A stretch of 6,820 bases of DNA from Nitrospirota bacterium (GTDB taxonomy: Bacteria; Nitrospirota_A; Leptospirillia; Leptospirillales; Leptospirillaceae), in assembly GCA_027415455.1 (NCBI GenBank), contig DAIBSV010000097.1, positions 1-6,820 on the forward strand, written 5' to 3'. The notes below the pieces were generated by a model. The model was given only the letters and a program-made list of their open reading frames with translations, made no database searches and was not told where the DNA came from. Below are positions 1 to 5,300 of the stretch, piece after piece (the first letter of the stretch is position 1; the number at the start of each line of letters is the position of its first letter). The translations under genes and the position numbers were made by a program.

Positions 1-15
1 ATTCGAATTTTCGAC

Positions 16-44
16 TTGCGATTTTTGATTTCTTTGGCTATCCT
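16..44 (+). promoter_or_regulatory. Possible sigma70-type promoter upstream of the first microprotein gene
   Basis: TTGCGA at 16-21 and TATCCT at 39-44 are separated by 17 bases. Each matches four of six consensus positions. The stretch is AT-richer than the rest of the window, as expected for an upstream region. Transcription would begin near base 51 and give a leader of about 60 bases before the start codon at 111. The match is weak and could be chance; no operator is recognised. Confidence 0.22.
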
Positions 45-110
45 CTAGGAATCGGCGACTCACCTGTTCGCCGTCCGAACTATTACATTATCCCGACTGG
101 AGGTTCCAGA

Positions 111-239
111 ATGGCTCCCATTCAAACCGTTGGTAACTGGACTGCGCTGGAGTGGGCTATCCCGATCGCTCTCGGATTGATGATTGTCGCGGGATGGTTC
201 ATGGCCATCTCTTCCATCTACTCCAATCCCGACAAGTAG
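111..239 (+). CDS. Single-pass membrane microprotein, 42 aa, unknown function
   Basis: This short gene starts with ATG, preceded by a near-ideal Shine-Dalgarno GGAGG at 99-103 with seven bases of spacing, and ends with TAG. The product begins MAPIQTVGNWTALEW and ends SNPDK. Residues 13-37 or so are hydrophobic (Ile, Ala, Leu, Gly, Val, Met, Trp, Phe), enough for one transmembrane helix. There is no cleavable signal peptide, cysteine, histidine pair or known motif. Flanking charges are too few to fix the orientation. Size and shape resemble small accessory subunits of membrane complexes, such as CcoQ-like or CydX-like oxidase subunits, but I see no sequence match to either. The reading frame is also open upstream to base 3, so a longer form is possible. 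I prefer the start at 111 because of the ribosome binding site. A second microprotein gene follows after 31 bases. Confidence 0.6.
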   Translation: MAPIQTVGNWTALEWAIPIALGLMIVAGWFMAISSIYSNPDK

Positions 240-270
240 GTTTCGTGCTGGCCTTTTTCTAGGATTTATG

Positions 271-456
271 ATGCGGGTCATTGCGGAAATCAGGAAAATG
301 TGGACCGATGCCCGGCCGATATTTTTCATATTGGCCGGAGTCATCGGTCTTTTTCTTCTTCTCTTCGGTTCCATGATGTGGGGATTGCTGGGCAAGGATT
401 CCTTCAGCCAATATTCCCATCCGTCCTACCCTCCGTCCGCCAGTCCTTCCCGATAA
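271..456 (+). CDS. Single-pass membrane microprotein, about 61 aa, Pro/Ser-rich tail, unknown function
   Basis: Two adjacent ATG codons (268 and 271) open this frame. I choose 271 because AGGA at 261-264 then lies six bases upstream; for 268 the spacing would be only three. The product has a basic N-terminus (R2, R8, K9, R15). One hydrophobic helix follows at about residues 16-40, rich in Phe, Leu, Gly and Met. The tail at about 41-61 is polar and rich in Ser, Pro and Tyr. Under the positive-inside rule the N-terminus would be cytoplasmic and the tail periplasmic. No family is recognised and no catalytic or metal motif is visible. It lies 31 bases after the 42-residue gene, on the same strand, so the two may form a small operon. 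A 7-bp hairpin begins over its stop codon. The coding call rests on the ribosome binding site and the coherent membrane topology, so it could still be spurious. Confidence 0.5.
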   Translation: MRVIAEIRKMWTDARPIFFILAGVIGLFLLLFGSMMWGLLGKDSFSQYSHPSYPPSASPSR

Positions 457-475
457 GGGTTCGCTCCCCCCTTAT
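453..475 (+). other. Hairpin over the stop codon of the second microprotein gene
   Basis: ATAAGGG at 453-459 and CCCTTAT at 469-475 are perfect inverted repeats, giving a 7-bp stem with a 9-base loop. The TAA stop codon (454-456) lies in the left arm. No T run follows, so it is not a standard intrinsic terminator. It might protect the 3' end of the upstream message or slow the ribosome, or be chance. Confidence 0.3.
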
Positions 476-517
476 GGAGTCTCGAGAGTCCCCCCGAGGC
501 AGGTCCCTGTCCGGCAT

Positions 518-540
518 TTCAACAACGATGGTTGAATTTT
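518..540 (+). terminator. Weak candidate intrinsic terminator after the microprotein genes
   Basis: TTCAAC at 518-523 pairs perfectly with GTTGAA at 531-536 around a 7-base loop, and TTTT follows at 537-540. The position suits an end to the two-gene unit, 62 bases past its last stop codon. The stem has only six pairs, two of them GC, and the T run is short, so termination would be inefficient. The right arm overlaps a possible -35 box for the next gene. Confidence 0.33.
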
Positions 541-561
541 AAGGGGTGTCCCGGTTATTCT
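532..561 (+). promoter_or_regulatory. Possible promoter for the transporter, channel and arg gene run
   Basis: TTGAAT at 532-537 and TATTCT at 556-561 each match four of six sigma70 consensus bases, with an 18-base spacer. If used, transcription would start near 568 and leave an untranslated leader of about 115 bases. This gap (457-682) is the only sizeable non-coding space before the six-gene run, so a promoter is expected somewhere in it. No arginine repressor box could be recognised by eye. The exact boxes are uncertain. Confidence 0.25.
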
Positions 562-621
562 GTAAAGATGCGCGCCCTTGGTTTTTAGGGCTGCCAGGCG
601 GGTTTTGAGGTGGATCTACAG

Positions 622-648
622 TCTTTTGGGTCTTCGGGATCTTCGGGA
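622..648 (+). repeat. Short tandem 9-bp repeat in the transporter leader
   Basis: TCTTCGGGA occurs twice head to tail at 631-639 and 640-648. A degenerate copy, TCTTTTGGG, precedes them at 622-630 with three mismatches. The two exact copies each contain cTTCGg, the sequence of a stable UUCG tetraloop, but the flanking stems are only three to four pairs. The array ends 22 bases before the ribosome binding site of the next gene. Function is unknown and replication slippage is the simplest origin. Confidence 0.5.
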
Positions 649-682
649 TTGAAAAAGCCGGATTTCGGGAAAGGATAGTTTC

Positions 683-2056
683 ATGGCAGGGAACGGGGAA
701 GGACTGAGCGCGGTCGAGAAGAAAACTCTGGCCGGACTCAGCATGATTTTCGCAATTCGGATGTTCGGGCTCTTCATTGTGCTTCCGGTCATCAGCCTCT
801 ATGCACGGACTCTTCCCGGAGCCGATCCGCTGTGGCTCGGTCTGGCGCTTGGTGGATACGGCCTTTCCCAGGCGGTTTTCCAGATTCCCTTCGGGATGCT
901 GTCCGACCGCTTCGGACGAAAACCCCTGATCGTGATCGGCCTTCTGATCTTTGCCGGAGGCTCGATCTTTGCGGCGACAGCTCAATCGGTTCTGGGACTT
1001 TTTGTCGGACGTCTCCTTCAGGGGTCGGGAGCCGTGGCCTCCGTCGTGATCGCCCTCATGGCCGATCTCACTCGCGAGGAGTACCGGACGCGGGCCATGG
1101 CGGGGATCGGAATCTCGATCGGCCTTTCCTTCGCCGTCGGGATGGTTGTGGGGCCGATCGTGGGCGCCCATTATGGAGTCTCCTCCCTCTTCTGGCTGAC
1201 GGCCGTCCTCGCCCTCCTGGGAATCGCGATCCTTCTTCTGATCGTTCCCAATCCGGTGGGGGCTGTCCACAAGAACGAAATGGAGCTGTCATTCTCCCAG
1301 CTCGGTTACGTTCTCCGGAATCCGGCCCTTCTCCGCATCGATATCTCCGTTTTCACCCTTCATCTCTTTTTAACCGGTGTGTTCGTGAGCTTTCCGGTTC
1401 TTCTCCACAAGTACATGTCGGCCCAGAGCATGTGGAAAGTCTATCTGCCCGTGATCCTGGGAGGCATGTTTCTCATGGTTCCGGGGATGATCGTGGCCGA
1501 AAAGCGAAAAAAGCTCAAAGTGGCCTACCTGATCGCCATTGCCTTCATCGTCCTGAGCTTCGTGATCTTTCTTCTGGGATACAGAAGCGAGTTCGGTCTG
1601 ATCGCCGGCCTGTCCGTCTTCTTTGTGGGCTTCAACCTTCTCGAACCGCTCATGCCCTCCATCATGACCCGGTTCGTCCGGACACGGACCCGGGGAACCT
1701 CGTCGGGAGTCTTCAACATGAGCCAGTTCATGGGAGCCTTTTTGGGCGGTGCTTTGGGCGGGGCGTTGGTTACAGTGTCGAACGAGGCCTTTTTCATCGG
1801 GATGCTGGTGATCGCCATCCTGTGGTTTTTCGTCGCGATGGGGCTGACCGATCCCAATCTCCTCGAAACCTTCGAACGTCCTGTGGAGAGGGAGATCTCC
1901 GATCCCCAGCCCCTCGTCCGACAGCTGGGGGACATGGCCGGGGTTGTGGATTGTCGCTACCGGGAGTCTGAAAAGGTTCTCTGGGTGAAATATCTCCGGG
2001 ACAGGATCACGCCGGAGGATCTCGAAAGAAAGCTGGCAGGACTGCTCGAAGCCTGA
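683..2056 (+). CDS. yajR: YajR-like major facilitator transporter with C-terminal YAM-like domain
   Basis: The 457-residue product is an inner-membrane MFS transporter with about twelve helices between residues 15 and 390. It carries motif A, GMLSDRFGRK at 71-80, in the loop after helix 2. GRLLQGSGA at 109-117 places the motif B arginine R110 in helix 4. GxxxGPxxG at 153-161 is the antiporter-type motif C in helix 5. From memory it aligns over its full length with E. coli YajR (454 aa), including the N-terminal pattern FxxRMxGxFxVLPV and the segment QAVFQIPFG. Residues from about 405 to 457 form a soluble tail with the alternating pattern of a small ferredoxin-like fold, matching the YAM domain of YajR. 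The substrate of YajR is not firmly established; proton-coupled export is inferred from the family. The ATG start is supported by AAGGA at 671-675, seven bases upstream. It heads the run and ends 19 bases before the channel gene. Confidence 0.87.
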   Translation: MAGNGEGLSAVEKKTLAGLSMIFAIRMFGLFIVLPVISLYARTLPGADPLWLGLALGGYGLSQAVFQIPFGMLSDRFGRKPLIVIGLLIFAGGSIFAATAQSVLGLFVGRLLQGSGAVASVVIALMADLTREEYRTRAMAGIGISIGLSFAVGMVVGPIVGAHYGVSSLFWLTAVLALLGIAILLLIVPNPVGAVHKNEMELSFSQLGYVLRNPALLRIDISVFTLHLFLTGVFVSFPVLLHKYMSAQSMWKVYLPVILGGMFLMVPGMIVAEKRKKLKVAYLIAIAFIVLSFVIFLLGYRSEFGLIAGLSVFFVGFNLLEPLMPSIMTRFVRTRTRGTSSGVFNMSQFMGAFLGGALGGALVTVSNEAFFIGMLVIAILWFFVAMGLTDPNLLETFERPVEREISDPQPLVRQLGDMAGVVDCRYRESEKVLWVKYLRDRITPEDLERKLAGLLEA

Positions 2057-2075
2057 GACATCCGGAAAGGTCCCT

Positions 2076-3101
2076 GTGACGCCCATCCAGAGATTTCGCC
2101 TCTCCCTTCTCCTTATTTTTCTTCTGACCGGAGGAGGGACGCTCGGTTACAGGGAAATCGAGGGATGGGGCTGGGTGGATTCCCTTTTCATGACGGTGAT
2201 CACCCTGTCCACCGTCGGTTATCAGACGGTGCATCCTCTTGACAGGGCCGGACTTTTTTTCACGATGGCGCTGATCATCGTGGGGGTCGGTGCCTTGGGG
2301 TATGCCATCGCCACCCTGTCCGAAATGATCCTCGAAGGGCATCTGCAGCATTTCTGGGGAGGCCGCAAGATGGAGAGGATGATCGACAAGCTTGAAAATC
2401 ATGTGGTGGTTTGCGGGTTTGGGCGGATCGGCACACTGACTGCGGCTTCCCTGGCTGAGAGAGGGATCCCGTTCGTGGTGGTGGAGGAGAATCCCGATCT
2501 GGTCAAGGAGGCCGTGGCCAGGAAGTATCTGGCCGTCATGGGAAACGCCACGGAGGAAGGGGTTCTCGGCAAGGCGGGGATCGATCGGGCCCAGGCGTTG
2601 CTGGTGACCTTGTCGACACGGGTTGCGGATGCGGCCTATATCGTGATGAGCAGCCGGATCGACCATCCTGGGCTCACAGTCATTGCCATGGCCAATGATT
2701 CTCGGACGGAGGCCAAGCTCCTCAAGGCAGGGGCCAACAAGGTCGTCTCCCCCTTCATTCTCGGGAGCAGCCGGATGGTCATGGCCTTGACCCAGCCGAC
2801 CCTTCTCGATGTGATGGATATCGTGACGACCCGTGACGGGATGGGGCTGACCTTCGAGGAGCTTGTGATTCCCGAAATGTCACCTTTCTGCGACCTTTCT
2901 ATCGCCGAGATAGGCAAGAAATTCGGTTTTCGCTCCCACATCATCGCCATTCGTCCGGTCGGGGGAAAAAACTTCGTCCTTCCGACGGCACAGAGCGTCC
3001 TGAGGGCGCTCGACCAGATTGTCCTGATTGGCTCCCGGGACGAATTCGACCGGATCAGGGAGGAGATGGCGGGAAACCGTGAACCGAGGGTTCTGTCGTG
3101 A
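2076..3101 (+). CDS. MthK-like two-helix K+ channel with cytoplasmic RCK (TrkA_N/TrkA_C) domain
   Basis: The 341-residue product would form a tetrameric inner-membrane potassium channel gated by a cytoplasmic ring. Residues 9-24 are the first helix, 32-45 the pore helix, 46-50 the filter TVGYQ, and 58-84 the second helix. Residues 108 to about 230 are the TrkA_N/RCK Rossmann domain. It has the nucleotide-binding pattern G114-F-G116-R-I-G119 and acidic E137/E138 at the end of the second strand, where adenosine ribose is usually held. Residues from about 255 to 322 match a TrkA_C/RCK_C domain. Translation starts at GTG, with GGAAAGG at 2064-2070 five bases upstream; the gap after the transporter stop is 19 bases. 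The filter has Gln where most channels have the second Gly of GYG. An internal ribosome binding site before Met99 may give a separate soluble RCK chain. The ligand (Ca2+, NAD(H) or a nucleotide) cannot be read from the sequence. Confidence 0.9.
   Translation: MTPIQRFRLSLLLIFLLTGGGTLGYREIEGWGWVDSLFMTVITLSTVGYQTVHPLDRAGLFFTMALIIVGVGALGYAIATLSEMILEGHLQHFWGGRKMERMIDKLENHVVVCGFGRIGTLTAASLAERGIPFVVVEENPDLVKEAVARKYLAVMGNATEEGVLGKAGIDRAQALLVTLSTRVADAAYIVMSSRIDHPGLTVIAMANDSRTEAKLLKAGANKVVSPFILGSSRMVMALTQPTLLDVMDIVTTRDGMGLTFEELVIPEMSPFCDLSIAEIGKKFGFRSHIIAIRPVGGKNFVLPTAQSVLRALDQIVLIGSRDEFDRIREEMAGNREPRVLS
2356..2372 (+). promoter_or_regulatory. Internal ribosome binding site and ATG for a free RCK subunit
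   Basis: GGGGAGG at 2356-2362 is followed by a 7-base spacer and an in-frame ATG at 2370-2372 (Met99 of the channel). This is as strong a Shine-Dalgarno as those of the annotated genes. Starting here would yield a 243-residue soluble protein (2370-3101) beginning MERMIDKLENHVVV, which removes both membrane helices and keeps the whole RCK domain. In archaeal MthK the extra RCK subunits come from an internal start (Met107) at the equivalent junction. Whether it is used here is inference; the bases also encode Trp-Gly-Gly-Arg of the linker. Confidence 0.5.
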
Positions 3102-3123
3102 TCCGACAAAGGGGAGGGAATCT

Positions 3124-4362
3124 GTGAGGCTTGAAGAGGGATCCCATCCGTCGACGGTTTCCAACGCCGAGTGGGCGGTCCGTGGAAACCGGGTTCTTGT
3201 GGGGAATGTTCGCAGGGAGGACCTGGTTTTCCGGAAAGGAAGAGGGTCCTGGCTCTACGATGTGGAAGGAAATCCCTATCTCGATTTTCTGGGAGGGGTG
3301 GCGATCCACGTCCTCGGACACTGTCATCCCCGGGTGACGGTTGCCGTCCAGAAACAGGCCCAGCGCCTGCTCCACACCTCCAATCTCTATTACCACGAAC
3401 CCCAGATCCTCCTGGCGGAGTTTCTTGTCAGGGAAACCTTTGCCGACAGGGTCTTTTTCGCCAATTCGGGGACGGAGGTCGTCGAGGCGGCCATCAAGCT
3501 CGCAAGGCGGTATGGGGACCGGACCGGACGCTATGGCCTTCTGGGGCTCGAAGGGAGTTTCCATGGCCGGACTCTGGGCGCCTTGACCCTGACGGGCCAG
3601 AAAAAAATCAGGGAGGGAATCGGTCCCCTCCCTGGCGGCTTCGATTGGGCCCCCTTCAACGACATTGAGGGAGTCGTCCGCAAGGTGACCCCCGAGACGG
3701 TGGCCATCTTCGTGGAGCCTGTGCAGGGGGAGGGGGGAGTCGTTCCCGCCGATCCGGGATTCTTGAGGGAGCTGAGACGTTTCACGAGAGAGCGGGACAT
3801 TCTTCTCGTTTTCGACGAGATCCAGACCGGAATCGGCAGGACGGGGACTCTTTTCGCCTACGAATCCTTTGATGTGGTGCCGGACATTCTTCTTTCTGCA
3901 AAGGCCCTGGGGGGAGGTCTTCCCCTTGGAGCCCTTCTGACGACCTCACAGCTGGCCGAATATCTTCCCCCCGGCTCCCATGGCTCGACATTCGGTGGAA
4001 ACCCTTTGGCCTGCGCTGCGGGTCTGGCCGTTCTCGAGGCCCTCTTCGAGGAAGGGTATCTCCCGGAAGGGGGACAGCGGATCGCCGATACACTCTGGGA
4101 GGAGCTGTCCTCGCTCAGGGAGCTCTATCCCGAATGGATCCGCGAGATAAGGGGGAAAGGAATGATAATCGGTCTCGTTCTTCCCGGAAGGGCGGTTGAG
4201 GTCAAGGATCGCTTCCTCAGGGAAAAGGTTCTCGTCAACGCCACGGGGCCCGAAGTGATCCGCCTCCTCCCTCCCGTCAACCTCTCCCTCGAGGAGATCG
4301 CCACCTTCATCAAGTCTGCGGACCGTGTCTTTGCGTCCATGGGAAATCCCGGAGGATCCTGA
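3124..4362 (+). CDS. argD: Acetylornithine aminotransferase (PLP class III)
   Basis: The enzyme makes N-acetylornithine from N-acetylglutamate semialdehyde with glutamate as amino donor, in the cytoplasm; such enzymes often also serve the lysine pathway. The 412-residue length is normal for ArgD. Diagnostic class III aminotransferase elements are in order. SGTE at 115-118 contacts the cofactor phosphate, F147-H148-G-R lies beside the pyridoxal ring, and EPVQGEGG is at 198-205. FDEIQTGIGRTG at 230-241 has D231 for the pyridine nitrogen. SAK at 258-260 has K260 as the Schiff-base lysine, and STFGGNPLA is at 288-296. I chose GTG at 3124 because GGGGAGGG (3111-3118) lies five bases before it. The frame stays open upstream to 3028, but that would overlap the channel gene and add about 32 residues with no family support. 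It begins 22 bases after the channel stop, and argF follows after two bases. Related ornithine or succinylornithine transaminase activity cannot be excluded by sequence alone. Confidence 0.94.
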   Translation: MRLEEGSHPSTVSNAEWAVRGNRVLVGNVRREDLVFRKGRGSWLYDVEGNPYLDFLGGVAIHVLGHCHPRVTVAVQKQAQRLLHTSNLYYHEPQILLAEFLVRETFADRVFFANSGTEVVEAAIKLARRYGDRTGRYGLLGLEGSFHGRTLGALTLTGQKKIREGIGPLPGGFDWAPFNDIEGVVRKVTPETVAIFVEPVQGEGGVVPADPGFLRELRRFTRERDILLVFDEIQTGIGRTGTLFAYESFDVVPDILLSAKALGGGLPLGALLTTSQLAEYLPPGSHGSTFGGNPLACAAGLAVLEALFEEGYLPEGGQRIADTLWEELSSLRELYPEWIREIRGKGMIIGLVLPGRAVEVKDRFLREKVLVNATGPEVIRLLPPVNLSLEEIATFIKSADRVFASMGNPGGS

Positions 4363-4364
4363 TT

Positions 4365-5297
4365 TTGAAAAAAAGCCCTCACCGTTCCTTCCTGACCCTC
4401 ATCGAGAAAACTCCCCGAGAACTTCGCTCCATCATGGATCTGGCCGGACGTATCGAGTCCGATCCGGAGGCCTTCCGGACGCCGCTTGCATGGAAGACCG
4501 TCGGACTGCTCTTTGAAAAGAGCTCGACCCGGACCCGGCTTTCTTTCGAGGCCGGGATCCGCCAGCTCGGCGGGGGAAGCCTCTTTCTTGGAGGCGACAT
4601 CCAGCTGGCCCGGGGGGAAACGATCGAGGATACGGCCCGGGTCATGAGCGCCTATCTCGACATGCTGGTCATCCGCACCTTCGGCCACGAACGGATCGAG
4701 GCCTTTTCCCAAGCCGCCGCAATACCGGTGGTCAATGGCCTGACCGATGGCCACCATCCCTGTCAGGCCCTTTCCGACTTCTATTACATGGAGAAGGTCT
4801 TCGGAACTCTTTCGGGACTTCGGATGACCTATGTGGGAGACGGAAACAACATGGCCCGTTCTCTGGCTGAAGGGGCCGCCCTTCTGGGAGTCAAACTGAT
4901 CCTTGCCTCGCCGCAGGATTACCAGCTTCCGGAATCCGAGGTGGCGGCCCTCAACCGGATCGCCCACGAGACGGGAGGCAGCGTCCGGACGCTGTCGGAT
5001 CCCAGGGAGGCGGCCCGGGGCGCGCAGGTTCTCTATACCGACGTCTGGACAAGCATGGGACAGGAGGCGGAATCCGCCATACGGGAAAAGGCATTCCGTG
5101 GGTACTGCATCGACCGGAGCCTGCTTGCGCTGGCCGATCCGGAGGCCATCGTCATGCACTGTCTGCCGGCCTACCGCGGAAAGGAAATTACGGCGGAGGT
5201 CATCGATGGACCCCGCTCGCGGGTCTTCGAGCAGGCGGCCGCCCGGCTTCCGCTGCAGAAGGCAATCATGATGTTTTGCTTGGGAAGGGAGCTGTAG
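4365..5297 (+). CDS. argF: Ornithine carbamoyltransferase (anabolic)
   Basis: It joins carbamoyl phosphate to ornithine to give citrulline, and probably acts as a cytoplasmic trimer. At 310 residues it has typical length. The carbamoyl-phosphate loop is S54-T-R-T-R58 within FEKSSTRTRLSFE. HPCQ at 131-134 is the second substrate signature. DVWTSMG at 226-232 and HCLPA at 265-269 are the ornithine-side motifs, with C266 as the conserved cysteine. The SMG loop indicates ornithine rather than N-acetylornithine or aspartate specificity. The start is a rare TTG, supported by GGAGGA at 4351-4356 eight bases upstream and by the lack of a good alternative. The ribosome binding site lies inside the end of argD, only two bases separate the genes, and argD's stop falls in the spacer, so translation is probably coupled. 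Its place between argD and argG supports a biosynthetic rather than arginine-deiminase role. Confidence 0.94.
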   Translation: MKKSPHRSFLTLIEKTPRELRSIMDLAGRIESDPEAFRTPLAWKTVGLLFEKSSTRTRLSFEAGIRQLGGGSLFLGGDIQLARGETIEDTARVMSAYLDMLVIRTFGHERIEAFSQAAAIPVVNGLTDGHHPCQALSDFYYMEKVFGTLSGLRMTYVGDGNNMARSLAEGAALLGVKLILASPQDYQLPESEVAALNRIAHETGGSVRTLSDPREAARGAQVLYTDVWTSMGQEAESAIREKAFRGYCIDRSLLALADPEAIVMHCLPAYRGKEITAEVIDGPRSRVFEQAAARLPLQKAIMMFCLGREL

Positions 5298-5300
5298 GAG

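Noticed and set aside
574..591. Hairpin GCCCT/AGGGC with an 8-base loop in the yajR leader
   Set aside because: Only five pairs, and no T run follows. It gives no clear sign of a terminator, attenuator or riboswitch.
539..1270. Minus-strand frame of 243 codons over the leader and start of yajR
   Set aside because: Very hydrophilic, biased composition (His, Asp, Gln, Arg), antisense to a clear membrane protein and with no domain; read as a shadow.
832..1971. A 379-codon plus-strand frame inside the transporter gene
   Set aside because: It lies wholly within yajR in another phase and gives an Arg/Pro/Ser/Gly-rich product with no membrane or domain pattern, which is a GC-driven shadow.
2787..2815. 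TTGACC with TGTGAT 17 bases later inside the channel gene, as a private promoter for argD
   Set aside because: Each box matches only partly (five and four of six positions), and such pairs are expected by chance in this much sequence. It lies more than 300 bases before argD.
3028..3123. Longer argD beginning at ATG 3028
   Set aside because: It would overlap 74 bases of the channel gene and add residues with no aminotransferase similarity. GTG at 3124 has a strong ribosome binding site and gives a normal length.
5296..5300. AGGAG directly next to the argG ATG as its ribosome binding site
   Set aside because: With no spacer it cannot position the ribosome on that ATG. GGGAG at 5287-5291 has workable spacing.
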